Shown: positions 36,042 to 45,610 of the stretch, in pieces
Position numbering within the stretch: the stretch's first letter is position 1
How the letters are laid out: the number at the start of each line of letters is the position of its first letter
Assembly (NCBI RefSeq): GCF_963667985.1
Contig: NZ_OY764081.1
Location: 124,001-188,000, forward strand
Source: an uncultured Methanocorpusculum sp.
GTDB lineage: Archaea; Halobacteriota; Methanomicrobia; Methanomicrobiales; Methanocorpusculaceae
Length of the DNA stretch: 64,000 nucleotides
Direction of reading: 5' to 3'
The notes under the pieces: generated by a model
Told to the model about the DNA's origin: nothing
Database searches by the model: none
What the model saw: only the letters and a program-made list of their open reading frames with translations
Position numbers and translations under genes: made by a program

Positions 36042-36827
36042 TTATTCGGCTGATTCCACCGATACAGAGGCAAGGTCCCGCCAGTAGGCAGGCCTTTCCT
36101 GTTCTGGTCCGACGCCGCAAATCTGGATATTCTCCGAATCGATGTGCCGGAGAACAGACCGAAGTGCCGCCGGATCCGCATCACGGATATAGACGTTTCG
36201 AATCTCGAAGGAGTCCAGCAGATCGGGAAGAAGCGAAACGCCTTCTTTTGTTATGACGATGTCTTTTTGGATCTCGAGGATCGCCGGAAGATATTCATCT
36301 AAAACTGCCCAGAGATACCGTTTACCGGAGAAATACTCGAGCTCGATCTCGTCGGGCCGTTCTGCGGTCAGGATGTGCCCCGGGATGCCGGCGTCCCGCA
36401 TGCTCCGGTAAAGCGTAGAGACCGTTTCGAAAAGAGCGGTTTTGAACTCCTCGGGATCACCGAAGTATGCATCGCCGACGTCGAGGTTTGACGGAGCCGG
36501 AATACTCCACCAGCAGTTTTTCCGGCGGGCCTGAACGAGGGAAACGTCCGTTTGGATCATGCCGAAATCCGGATCGAATTCATAGGATACGTTCCCGTCG
36601 ACCACGTTCCCGCAGGCGTCGAGGATCCGGTCAGCGTAGAAGGCACCGCCCGCCGCAGGAAAATCGACGAACTCGAGTTGATCGGTGAGGGTCGTTTCGA
36701 TATGCCATGAGGTAAGGTCGGTCTCTTTGCCGCGCCGCTCGAGAATCCATGCGGAAAGAGCGGCGGGATCGGTGTCCGCCGGAAGAACGGAACCAAGGGA
36801 CCGAACCGGAAAGGTGAGGGTAAGCAT
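36042..36827 (-). CDS. Hypothetical acidic protein
   Basis: A 261-residue cytosolic protein, rich in Asp and Glu. It has no signal peptide or membrane helix and I recognise no domain. It may hold an alpha-beta fold (VYIRDADPAALRSVLRHID near the end). It lies 41 bases before the Fic-like gene on the same strand. Confidence 0.65.
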   Translation of the reverse strand: MLTLTFPVRSLGSVLPADTDPAALSAWILERRGKETDLTSWHIETTLTDQLEFVDFPAAGGAFYADRILDACGNVVDGNVSYEFDPDFGMIQTDVSLVQARRKNCWWSIPAPSNLDVGDAYFGDPEEFKTALFETVSTLYRSMRDAGIPGHILTAERPDEIELEYFSGKRYLWAVLDEYLPAILEIQKDIVITKEGVSLLPDLLDSFEIRNVYIRDADPAALRSVLRHIDSENIQICGVGPEQERPAYWRDLASVSVESAE

Positions 36828-36957
36828 TACAGTATTAGATACGAAGCAGAACCCTAATACAGTTTCTTCGGGGAGGTACGTGGTGTTGGCGGAAATCTAA
36901 TTCGGGAAAGGGATGGTCTGGTGTGGATACATGAGATAGCCCATCGCGAATAAGCTC

Positions 36958-36976
36958 AAATGGGCAAAGCCCATTT
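36958..36976 (+). repeat. Perfect hairpin upstream of the SIR2 gene
   Basis: AAATGGGC and GCCCATTT separated by AAA. It follows the motif TGTGGATACATGAG, a fragment of dispersed repeat B. It could end transcription or mark a repeat-insertion scar. Confidence 0.55.
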
Positions 36977-37071
36977 GTCAACGGATTTAGTTTGGGTGGG
37001 ATACTTTTTGATATTGGGGCTCGATAGAGTGATGATAATTATTATAGAGAGTAAAGCTGAATGTTGTATCA

Positions 37072-38963
37072 ATGCCCCCCGAAACCGTAGCCAGTCTTGC
37101 ACAAAAAATAGCCGCATCACCCAAACATTACATTCTTTTATTGGGTTCAGGAATCTCTAAAGATGCTGGAATTAAATCTGGATGGGAGGTTACCAATATC
37201 CTTATTCGTCAGGTCTTAAGCTCCCATGATGCTATTGGTGATGTTAACTCTCTCAAGAAACAGAGTTACGGGACAAATATTCTGAGATATTTAGTGAGTT
37301 ACCCACATTTAGCGGATTATTTGATAAACTGAACTTGTGTGGAGAAATAAATGACACGGAACGGAGATCCCGACTTAAGCCTATCTTTGAAAATATTGAT
37401 GCACAGCCGACCAATGCCCATAAAATAATTGCACAACTCGCAAAAAGTGGTCAGATAGGATTTATCATTACTACAAATTTTGATGACCTTTTAGAAACGG
37501 CGTTACGAGAGGCGGGGATTACTCCGCATGTAATTACTTTCAATAGTAACCCAAAGGAATACTCTGTTTTACCAGATGAACGTCGTATTTTCAAAATAAA
37601 TGGGTCATATCCTGATGAATTAAAAATCACTCAGACCGATCTTAAGGAATATGGAGAAGCCGTCACCACTTATCTCAAAAAAATCTTTTCAGAATATGGG
37701 GTAATTACCTGCGGTTGGTCCGGGAATAGTGATATTGCTCTTCTTCAAACTCTTCTTGATCCAGCCGTTGAACGCCGTTACCCTGTCTATTGGACTCATC
37801 GCGGACTTCCCGAAGGAGGATTCCCACCCGAGGTATTAGATGCAGGATCATCTGGGAAGCTGTATTATATTCTTATCGAAAATGCAGATGATTTCTTTAC
37901 AGAATTGTCTGAGAAAATAGAGGATTATGTCTCTATTTTCCGTCCATTACCATTGACAATCAATGGTGCGATATCTCAGATGGAGGGTGCGTTAAGTACA
38001 TTTAAACCAGATATCAAACTCAAAAAGCTTCTTGATAGGGAACTCAATGAAATTCTTAAGATTCTGAATGCTGATGGTGAAATGAGTGGAGAGTTTAATC
38101 AAACTGAATATTATGCCCGGAGAATTCAAGAGCTTTCAGAAAAATCCCAACCACTTTCTGCAATGTTGGCTACATTAGTGTACTTTGAGGGTAACAAATA
38201 TTCTAAATATCTAAGAGATGCAGTTGAAACGCTCTTAACGTCTGTTGATTTTAATCAGATAATGCTGGTAAAAGATTACTCTACTAAACAAAGTGCGATA
38301 TTTGGGGGGAATGATCTCCCAAATATTATGATCTATAGAAGATTTTATCCAGCTCTGATTGCACTCTATTCAATAGGTGTTCTTGTGGTTATACAGCGAA
38401 ATTATGATGTTCTCTGGATGTTACTTCACGAAATTGAACTCCCTCAATATAATATCATAAATCGTAGATCCCCAAAACAACCTGTTACTGGATGGCTGTG
38501 CCCCTCTAACATCATGACTCATGGCTTGCGGTCACGTGGTTGTTATTATGCAGGTCACATAGATATGGGAATGGGGAATAATACACGGTACGCTGATTTT
38601 GTAAATACGTGTTATCAGGTCTCAAAAAATTATTTCTCAAATTTAGAATCCTATAAGCAGTATTTTGATGCATTTGAGGTTTTGTTCGGATTTATGGCGG
38701 TCTATAATAAAAATGAAGGATGTTCTGTGGATATTGAGATGTTCGATGGAAATCCTATTTTCACCTCAAACAGAAAAACAACCTCTATTGGCGGAGATCA
38801 TATATATTCTAGGACTGAAACATACCTGAAAGAAATACCTTCCATTCTCAACCCATTTAGAGCCTATCTTGCCAAAACATTGCCCAATGCTGATGGTCTT
38901 CGTTATTTTATCGACGGTGTGGGAGTGGAGTTAATCGAGTATTTCACCCCCCCAACAACATAA
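37072..38963 (+). pseudogene. SIR2-domain protein (defence-type), frameshifted, catalytic His replaced
   Basis: The first frame (87 codons, ending YLIN) holds the NAD-site motif LLGSGISKDAGIKSGWEV. The rest continues in another frame; reading across gives FSGLFDKLNLCGE and then TTNFDDLLETAL, and CGWSGNSDIALLQTLLD. A single indel between about 37290 and 37320 explains this. Family members have K-x-HGDY where this protein has KINGSYPDEL: the catalytic His is Asn (codon AAT at 37599-37601). A roughly 350-residue C-terminal domain of unknown type follows. Base composition is richer in A and T than its neighbours, which fits horizontal transfer. The usual partners of defence SIR2 systems are absent. 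Confidence 0.8.
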
Positions 38964-39260
38964 TCGGATGGGTTTTATCCCGGAAGAATGTCGATATTTT
39001 TGTAATTACGATGATTTGAGACTCTGTAAAGAAAAACCCGCGACGCAGGTTTTCCAGCATTTTTCGTTTCGCCTTCCCGACCACGCGGAGCCGAAAAGGC
39101 GGAGCGTAGGGACGCGACCGAAGGTCAAGAGGGCGGAACAGGAAAAATGCGATTCGCGTTTATTCACGGTGGGATATCTTCTAGTTCCAAAGAATTCCTT
39201 ACACGAATTCAGAGTACGCCGCCGCAAAAAATAAACCCCTTCTCCTGCATCCAAAACCTT

Positions 39261-39317
39261 AGGATATTTCCACCGCGTCGGGCTCCGCGCCGGAGTCGCC
39301 CGCCCGCACCCCCAAAA
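39261..39317 (+). repeat. Dispersed repeat A, copy 2
   Basis: AGGATATTTCCACCGCGTCG, then GGCTCCGCGCCGGAGTCGCC and CGCCCGCACCC. Nearly identical to the copies at 20522 and 54534. Confidence 0.75.
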
Positions 39318-39350
39318 TACGACGAAAGACACATACCCTTTATCCTTACG

Positions 39351-39514
39351 GGAGGCGCTGGGGCGCCGACAGGATTTGCCCGAACGTTCCCGATGAGGGA
39401 TGAGCACGACAGCGAAGCTGGCTTGCGAAAGTGAGGAGGAGCAAATCCGATTCTGAGAGCCCAAAGGGCTCAGATTCGCGCCGATTCGCGGTTGGTTTTT
39501 TCATGTGTCCACAA
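39351..39514 (+). repeat. Dispersed repeat B, copy 1
   Basis: Begins GGAGGCGCTGGGGCGCCGAC, passes AGGATTTGCCCGAACGTTCC and CGCGCCGATTCGCGGTTGGT, and ends ATGTGTCCACA. The same order of blocks occurs at 45355-45560 and, inverted, at 45081-45262. Confidence 0.75.
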
Positions 39515-39582
39515 TAATCCCTGATACGAATTCAAAATACACCCACGCAAAAAAGAACCCCTTCGCCTGAATTCAAAACCCG

Positions 39583-39634
39583 GGGATATCCCGCCACGGG
39601 CCGCTCCGCGCCGGAGTCGCGGCCCCGCACCCCC
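39583..39634 (+). repeat. Dispersed repeat A, copy 3
   Basis: GGGATATCCCGCCACGGGCC, then GCTCCGCGCCGGAGTCGC and GGCCCCGCACCCC; a diverged copy of the family. Confidence 0.65.
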
Positions 39635-39700
39635 ATGATCAGAAAAAGGATTGGGAAATTTCTATTTGCAGGTCATGAGAAATGACCACCAAAAAGAAAA

Positions 39701-40573
39701 TTAGTCTTTGGACTCGATAACATCGATCAGATTTTCCATAACCTTATCGACGGCATCCCAGGTAGGACTGGTCTTACCCGGAGTCCGGACAATGAACGGC
39801 CTTCCTTCATCGGCGGCTTTCCGCATCTCGATATCCAGCGGGATCGCACCGAGATAGGGGACCTTGTACTGCTCCGCAGCCTTTTCGCCGCCACCTTTCC
39901 CGAAGATATCCACGATCTCGCCACAATGCGGGCAGACCATCCCGGACATATTCTCGATCACGCCGAGAACAGAAAGATCCATCATCTCGACAAATTTGAT
40001 CGCCTTCGTCGCATCCAAAACCGCGACATCCTGCGGGGTCGTCACGATCACGGCGCCCTCCACATTCGGCGCAAACTGAATGATATTCAGTGCTTCATCG
40101 CCTGTTCCCGGCGGAAGATCCACGATAAGATAATCCAGATCGCCCCATTCCACGTCGCCGAGGAACTGTTTGGTGGCGGCCGCCTTCATCGGTCCGCGCC
40201 ATACGACCGGGCTGTCGGTCTCATTCAAAAGAAGGGCCATCGAGACGACCTTTAATGAACCGGTCACCTTCACCGGCATAATCCGCTCGCCGATCGCCTG
40301 CAGACGCAGATCTTCGATCCCGAGCATCTTGCCGATCGACGGACCGTGGATATCGAGATCCAGAAGTCCGGTCTGATAGCCGTGGTTGGAAAGCGCATAG
40401 GCGAGATTCACCGAGACGGTACTCTTCCCGACCCCGCCTTTTCCGGAGAGGACAAGAATTACGTGACGCACACGGATATCGGACTTCTCCGGCATCTTTG
40501 CAGTCGATTCGGGTTTATGTGAACAGGTTTCACAATCTTCAGTACAGTTTTCAGGACATGTTTCAGTGGTCAT
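39701..40573 (-). CDS. Mrp/NBP35-type iron-sulfur cluster carrier ATPase
   Basis: A 290-residue P-loop ATPase that carries and hands over Fe-S clusters. The N-terminus is Cys-rich (ETCPENCTEDCETCSH), a likely extra cluster site. The deviant Walker A is GKGGVGKSTV near residue 45, followed by DLDIHGPSIGKMLG, DLPPGTGDEAL and the C-terminal cluster motif CPHCG. It has the full normal length. The TATA-like AATATTTCTCGAATATAT in the upstream region (minus strand) may be its promoter. Confidence 0.93.
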   Translation of the reverse strand: MTTETCPENCTEDCETCSHKPESTAKMPEKSDIRVRHVILVLSGKGGVGKSTVSVNLAYALSNHGYQTGLLDLDIHGPSIGKMLGIEDLRLQAIGERIMPVKVTGSLKVVSMALLLNETDSPVVWRGPMKAAATKQFLGDVEWGDLDYLIVDLPPGTGDEALNIIQFAPNVEGAVIVTTPQDVAVLDATKAIKFVEMMDLSVLGVIENMSGMVCPHCGEIVDIFGKGGGEKAAEQYKVPYLGAIPLDIEMRKAADEGRPFIVRTPGKTSPTWDAVDKVMENLIDVIESKD

Positions 40574-40900
40574 GTATCATTGCTCCGTTTTGGTTCTGCC
40601 GCAAAGCCCATTCAGACATGCGGCAGAGATTGAGAGACATATATTCGAGAAATATTATGGTTCGGGGGTCAACCCAAACCGGATGTACAGAGGGATCCGA
40701 AATCCCGTGAATAGATAAGAATCGAAATCTATTTCGGTGGCATTTGCATCGGGACGACGAACGGACCCTCTCTTGAGAGTTTAGAGGGACGTGGAAGTGA
40801 TAACGTTTTTTCCGGTAAAACACAAGGCGGCGGCCATCACCCGCCGGCTCCCGCAGTTTACCGGAAATAATGAATGGATATGCCGGATAGACCCTGAAGG
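40574..40900. other. Intergenic region with a long hairpin
   Basis: A 327-base gap between convergent mrp and DUF134 promoter sides. It includes the hairpin at 40811-40865. An open frame at 40791-41015 overlaps the DUF134 gene and is rejected. Confidence 0.55.
40811..40865 (+). repeat. Long interrupted hairpin, possible structured RNA
   Basis: TCCGGTAAA (40811-40819) pairs exactly with TTTACCGGA (40857-40865). Inside it GGCGG (40826-40830) pairs with CCGCC (40841-40845). It could be a terminator or a small RNA; no T-run follows. Confidence 0.5.
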
Positions 40901-41275
40901 TTATTCCTCATTGCCCTGCATACGGCAGCCATCCGGATGGACTGTGCCGTCTGCGTGCGGGCAGCAGGATACCTTGATCATTTTTCCGTTGGCCAAAGCA
41001 TCGGCGACTTTATAGCGTGCCTCGTGAAGGTCGCGCCATGCCGTTTTTCTGGATACACCCAGAACACCGGCTGCGTCCTCCTGAGAGAGCCCTTCGAGAT
41101 CGACAAGTTTCAAAACCGCGATCTCTTCGGGATACAAGGTAACCATCTCGATCTTAGCCTTTCTTCGCGGACAGACCGGTGCGTAACAACCCGGCGTTTC
41201 ATCAAGTTCGACGCAGCGCCGTACCCGCGGTCTTCCGCATCTACCTTTTGGACAAATCTCTGGGTTCTCAGGCAT
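40901..41275 (-). CDS. DUF134 helix-turn-helix regulator
   Basis: A 124-residue archaeal DUF134 protein. The central helix-turn-helix reads EGLSQEDAAGVLGVSRKTAW, with RPRVRRCVELDETPGCYAP before it. Cysteines near both ends (CPKGRCGRPR; CCPHADG) could hold a metal. The family has sigma-like HTH features. The regulatory target is unknown; it lies divergent from atwA, about 170 bases away. Confidence 0.85.
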   Translation of the reverse strand: MPENPEICPKGRCGRPRVRRCVELDETPGCYAPVCPRRKAKIEMVTLYPEEIAVLKLVDLEGLSQEDAAGVLGVSRKTAWRDLHEARYKVADALANGKMIKVSCCPHADGTVHPDGCRMQGNEE

Positions 41276-41442
41276 ATCTTAACTCGTAATGGATATCTTC
41301 TCATGCCATACCTAAAAGCGTTTTCGTTTATCCGGTCTGGTTTGGGAAAATATGCAGTGAGTACTCATATGCGCCAAAATATATTAATGTATGCGACACG
41401 AATCAATCAGGTACAATTAGTATCCGAATTTTGGAGATGAGA

Positions 41443-43092
41443 ATGTCGACACCGTTTATAACAATAGAAAATGTATGTATGGACTTTGGCAAGGAGGAGC
41501 GGATTCGCGTTTTAGACGATATCTGTCTCGAAATAGCCGAAGGAGAGATCGTGGGCGTGATTGGAAGATCGGGATGCGGCAAGACCGTTTTGATCCATCT
41601 TATCCGGGGTATCGACACCCCGCCCACCAGCGGAAAAATCATCTATCACATTTCCCGCTGTCCAAAATGCGGCAGGATCGAGTTTAGAAGCGATGCGGGC
41701 AAACCCTGTCCGGTCTGCGGGGAGAAGCTTGCGGCAGAAGACATCGATTTCTGGGCGCCGGAAAACGAGGCGGTAAAAGCAAAAATCATGGCCCGAACCT
41801 CGTTGATGTTCCAGAGAACGTTTTCGCTGTACGGCGATGACCGGGTGATCGAGAACGTTCTCCGGGCTCTTGATGATATCAATTATCCGGCAAATCAGGC
41901 ACTTTCCCGTGCGGCCGATCTGGTGGACGAGGTTCGACTCAGTCACCGTATGATGCATGTGGCCAGAGATCTGTCCGGAGGGGAAAAACAGCGTGTGGTG
42001 CTTGCCCGGCAGCTCGCCCGCGAACCGCTGTTTTTGTGCGCTGATGAGCCGACGGGGACATTGGATCCAAAGACCGCAACGATCGTTCACGAACTGCTGA
42101 AGGCCGCGGGAACGGAGAAGAAAATGGGTATGGTGATCACGTCCCACTTCGCACAGGTCCTGGAAGATGTGTGCGATCGGGCAGTCCTGATGGACGACGG
42201 GCGGATCACGAAGATCGGCAGTCCGGAGGAAATCGTGGCCGAGTTCATGAAAGGCTGCAAGGATGACTGTATCTATGCATGTGCCGACTGCGGGAGTGCG
42301 ATCGTTCGGGCGAAGGATCTCTCGAAGAAGTTCATCGCGGTGGACCGGGGAGTGATCAATGCGGTGGACAAGATCAGTTTCGAGGTGTACGAGCGGGAGA
42401 TTCTGGGTATTATCGGGGTCTCAGGCGGAGGAAAAACGACGCTTTCAAAGATGATCGCGGGTCTGTATGAGCCGACGGGCGGAACGCTCGAGGTCAGAGT
42501 CGGGGATGAGTGGGTGGATATGCGAAAGCCAGGTTACGATTTCCGCGGGAGAGCGAAGAAGTACATCGGCCTTCTGCATCAGGAGTATGATCTATACCCC
42601 CACCGGACGGTCATCGATAATCTGACGGACGCGATCGGTCTGGAGTTTCCAAAGGAGCTTGCCGTTCGAAAAGCGGTTATCACGCTTCGGATGGCGGGTT
42701 TTACGGAGAAGAAGGCGAAGGATATTTTGAACCGGAAGCCTTCTGAGCTGTCGGAAGGAGAGAAGCACCGGGTGGCGCTGGGTCAGGTCCTGATCCGTGA
42801 GCCGCGGATCATTCTCCTGGATGAGCCGACGGGAACGATGGATCCGATCACGAAGATCGATGTGAAGCATTCGATCGTGCATGCCCGCGATGAGATGGAC
42901 GAGACGTTTATCATCGTTTCCCATGATATGGACTTCGTCCGGGATGTGTGTGACCGTTGTATGTTCATTCGCGGCGGAAAGATCATCGCGGAGGGTCCAA
43001 CGGCAGAGGTGCTTGCGCAGATCTCCGAGAAGGAGGTCGAGAAGATGGCCGCGGATTTAGAAAGTGGGCTGGACGCAACGCGGACGGCCTAA
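41443..43092 (+). CDS. atwA: Methyl-coenzyme M reductase activation protein A2 (ABC ATPase)
   Basis: ATP-dependent protein that helps reduce and activate the nickel cofactor F430 of methyl-coenzyme M reductase, the last step of methanogenesis. It has two ABC ATPase domains: Walker [11 protein letters not shown] and signature LSGGEKQRV in the first, and [10 protein letters not shown] and LSEGEKHRV in the second. A zinc-knuckle-like insert (CPKCG, then CPVCG) lies in domain one and a second Cys pair (CIYACADCG) sits between the domains, typical of the family. GGAG lies six bases before the ATG at 41443, so I prefer it to TTG 41431 or ATG 41437. Confidence 0.95.
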   Translation: MSTPFITIENVCMDFGKEERIRVLDDICLEIAEGEIVGVIGRSGCGKTVLIHLIRGIDTPPTSGKIIYHISRCPKCGRIEFRSDAGKPCPVCGEKLAAEDIDFWAPENEAVKAKIMARTSLMFQRTFSLYGDDRVIENVLRALDDINYPANQALSRAADLVDEVRLSHRMMHVARDLSGGEKQRVVLARQLAREPLFLCADEPTGTLDPKTATIVHELLKAAGTEKKMGMVITSHFAQVLEDVCDRAVLMDDGRITKIGSPEEIVAEFMKGCKDDCIYACADCGSAIVRAKDLSKKFIAVDRGVINAVDKISFEVYEREILGIIGVSGGGKTTLSKMIAGLYEPTGGTLEVRVGDEWVDMRKPGYDFRGRAKKYIGLLHQEYDLYPHRTVIDNLTDAIGLEFPKELAVRKAVITLRMAGFTEKKAKDILNRKPSELSEGEKHRVALGQVLIREPRIILLDEPTGTMDPITKIDVKHSIVHARDEMDETFIIVSHDMDFVRDVCDRCMFIRGGKIIAEGPTAEVLAQISEKEVEKMAADLESGLDATRTA

Positions 43093-43168
43093 GCTGAGGC
43101 GGGTTGGCGACGAAGTCGCCGACCTCAGCAGAGCAAGTCGATAGACTTGCGAGAAAATCTTTGATTTG
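43093..43168 (+). repeat. Three-hairpin repeat directly after atwA
   Basis: GCTGAGG (43093) pairs with CCTCAGC (43123) around an inner GGCGAC/GTCGCC stem (43106/43115). GCAAGTC pairs with GACTTGC (43133/43144). AAATC and GATTT (43155/43163) form the third. Related units occur at 45611-45735 and 54291-54394. It may act as the atwA terminator. Confidence 0.65.
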
Positions 43169-43730
43169 CGATGGCGGGAAGCGATAAAGAGGAGGATTCA
43201 TTTTTTGTGGGAGAAGAGGTGGAAGGATGGGAGAGTACCTATTGATAAGCTTGGGAAGTGTAAGGTTGGGTGCGGACACATGAGATTATTTAACCGCGAA
43301 TCTCCGCGAATTAACGCGAATCGCATTTTTCTTGCACCGTCGTGCTCTGCTCCGGCTTATCGCCTGCGCAGGAATCGCACGCCGTCTGGAAAAATGCTGG
43401 GGAAAAACCCGCGTGCGGGTTTTTCTAATCTTCCCTCTCTTTTTTTCTGATTCGAGGTGCGGGGCCACGACTCCGGCGCGGAGCGGCCCGCGGTGGAGAT
43501 ATCTTATTTGCAGAGGTGCTAATCTGTTTCCAAGTAGTTTATCTGAGCAACCCACGGGAAGATATCCTAATCTCACGGATGCGTGAATAATTCTGGCAGG
43601 TACCGGTACTAACCGCAGATTTGCGTGATAACAACGGCGGAGAAGAGGAATATTTTTCCGTGAACGATTGGTTCAATTCTTATAAATAGAGTTGATGACC
43701 AATAAAACACTTAAGGACCTCTTCATTATC
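43169..43730. other. Repeat-containing intergenic region
   Basis: No supported gene. It holds a partial repeat B segment with GGACACATGAG and CCGCGAATCTCCGCG-type blocks at about 43275-43325, an inverted repeat A at 43456-43503, and a TATA-like TTATAAATA at 43679-43688 ahead of the next gene. Confidence 0.6.
43456..43503 (-). repeat. Dispersed repeat A, inverted copy
   Basis: On the minus strand it reads ATATCTCCACCGCGGGCCGC, then TCCGCGCCGGAGTCGTGGCC and CCGCACC. It matches copy 3 most closely. Confidence 0.65.
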
Positions 43731-44345
43731 ATGAATTTTCAGACCGTTTTAGCCAAGCATCGTGAACTGTCGTTTTCTGAACATGACAAAGGCAATCGTT
43801 TTGAACGGTTGATGCAGGGATTTTTAAAAACAGATCCGATTTATGCCAGTCAATTTCAAACTGTCTGGATGTGGGATGAATTCCCCTATAAATCTCAGTT
43901 TGGCGGGCATGATGTTGGGATCGATCTGGTTGGATTAACGTATGATAATGAAGATGGTGACTGGATCAATCCGAGAAATCCGCTATTTGACACCTTTATT
44001 CCTATTGGCGACAAAAAAGGCGATGAAGCAGAGGTAGCATTTTTTATTCCAATCTATTCAAGAGGTTTGTCTACAGCGAGAGATGTTTGGTGTTATAATT
44101 CTTCCAAAGAGGTTCTTATTAAGAATATTAATGAATCCATTATCTATTACAATTCACAGGTTGATACTTTCAAAGTAGCAAAATCACAGGATTCCAAGTT
44201 GTGCGTTGATGATTTACTCAAATATGACTCTACGAAATTTAGTTGTACAAAAGACTCAGACCAATTTGTTATCTCCCTACAGCGGGACAAACTCGTAATC
44301 TCCGGGGAATTGAGCGCATCCACGCTCAGAGCCATAAACACGTGA
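43731..44345 (+). pseudogene. Remnant of a type ISP restriction-modification enzyme
   Basis: A 205-codon gene. Its N-terminus (LSFSEHDKGNRFERLMQGFL, then FPYKSQFGGHDVGIDLVGLT) matches the Mrr-like nuclease start of large type ISP restriction enzymes, including the G-x-D-x-G-I-D nuclease motif. The next part (STARDVWCYNSSKE, then INESIIYYNSQVD) matches a segment found many hundreds of residues later in such proteins. The helicase and methylase core between is missing, so a large internal deletion is likely. The C-terminal 30 residues (FVISLQRDKLVISGELSAST) instead resemble the end of the protein at 48478. It may still make a small nuclease-like protein. Confidence 0.65.
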
Positions 44346-44546
44346 AAAAAAATAATCCCGGAACGTATCGGCCTGGAGAGAGAGAGGATATTTACGTGGG
44401 ACCCACATATTGATGAAATATTTCACTCACACTCTCTCGATTCTCCTCCGTCTCCATTCGAAAATAACCATTTCGATTCCAAAATAACCCTCCGATGATC
44501 AAAAACACCCCTTTGCTGACAGCAAAATACCATACCCCAGACAAAA

Positions 44547-44916
44547 AATACGCCGAATCCTGCCGATTTGGCCGGCAAAACCCAAAAACTATATAAAGAA
44601 ATTCCCAGGCGCCTGAAAAAAACGATAACTCCCTCCGGACTACCTACCTACCTACGTATGTAGCTACAGCGGAAGAAAATCTCTCATCAATCACTTTTTT
44701 TTTAGGCGCCTAGTCTCTTATTATTATTATTTTATGTACATTGCAGAAGAGAGAGAGAGAGAGAGAGAAGAATCAAAATAAAAATTACTACTATATAAAT
44801 TACTACGTCAGTAGGTAGGTAGTTTTTCCCGGGTCATCATTTTTTCCAGGCGCCTCCCTATTAATTTATATATAATGACCACATGAGGGAGAAAATACGC
44901 CGAATCTTGCCGATTT
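44547..44916 (+). repeat. Origin-like block of palindromes and flanking direct repeats
   Basis: A 23-bp direct repeat (AATACGCCGAATC-TGCCGATTT, one mismatch) at 44547-44569 and 44894-44916 flanks the block. Inside are three copies of the palindrome AGGCGCCT (44607, 44704, 44848), an inverted pair CTACCTACCTAC (44640) and GTAGGTAGGTAG (44811), a GA-dinucleotide tract (about 44751-44769) and a TTA-repeat (about 44718-44732). Such a mix is typical of replication or partition sites. No replication initiator gene is visible. Confidence 0.5.
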
Positions 44917-45080
44917 CGATTTTTACCCACGAAAAATCATCATTAAAAAATGGTCAAAATTGATCGGCGGGAGGTGATTTTGGAATCGAAACACCTATTT
45001 GCGAATGGAAATTGATCGAAAAATCGTTGTTAGAGTTCATCCCAAAAACGACCCCCGGAACTACCGATCCAATTCGGGAA

Positions 45081-45262
45081 GGAGTTTGTTGGGTGTGGAC
45101 ACATGAGGATAAAAAAAACCAACCGCGAATCGGCGCGAATCCGCCCTTCGGGCGAGGCGAATCGGATTTGCTAACCCTCACTTTCGCAATCCAGCTTCGC
45201 TGTCTTGCTCATCCCTTCATCGGGAACGTTCGGGCAAATCCTGTCGGCGCCCCAGCGCCTCC
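45081..45262 (-). repeat. Dispersed repeat B, left arm of a large inverted repeat
   Basis: Runs from GGAGTTTGTTGGGTGTGGAC to CCCCAGCGCCTCC. It is the reverse complement of the arm at 45355-45560 apart from indels; the spacer is 92 bases. Confidence 0.75.
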
Positions 45263-45354
45263 CAACTGCAATTCCTCTCTCCGTCTTATTTTCCAATTGT
45301 CAGAAAAGAACATTTTTTTCACATGAGTAATGATCAATCAACATCTCTCTCACA

Positions 45355-45560
45355 GGAGCCGCTGGGGCGGCGACAGGATTTGCCCGAACGTTCCCGATGA
45401 AGGGACGAGCCGTCGTGTCTTCACCGAGCAAATCTTTGATTTGCGAGGGACACGACGAGCGAGAGTGAGGAATAGCAAATCCGATTCGCCTCGCCCGAAG
45501 GGCGGATTCGCGCCGATTTGCGGTTGGTTCTATCTCATGTATCCACACCCAACCAACTCC
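45355..45560 (+). repeat. Dispersed repeat B, right arm of a large inverted repeat
   Basis: Runs from GGAGCCGCTGGGGCGGCGAC to CACACCCAACCAACTCC. It contains an extra nested palindrome: CGTCGTGTC and GACACGACG around GCAAATCTTTGATTTGC (45428-45444). Confidence 0.75.
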
Positions 45561-45610
45561 TTCCCGACCTTCATATCGCCCCATTCCCGAATCTTCACGT
45601 TCTTCTCCCC

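Larger units (their letters stand above)
38964..39700. other. Repeat-filled intergenic region
   Basis: About 740 bases with no real gene. It contains dispersed repeat A (39261-39317 and 39583-39634) and repeat B (39351-39514). Open frames across it are by-products of repeat composition. Confidence 0.7.

Noticed and set aside
39006..39464. 152-codon minus-strand frame across the repeat region
   Set aside because: It runs over dispersed repeats A and B and has no start site or family.
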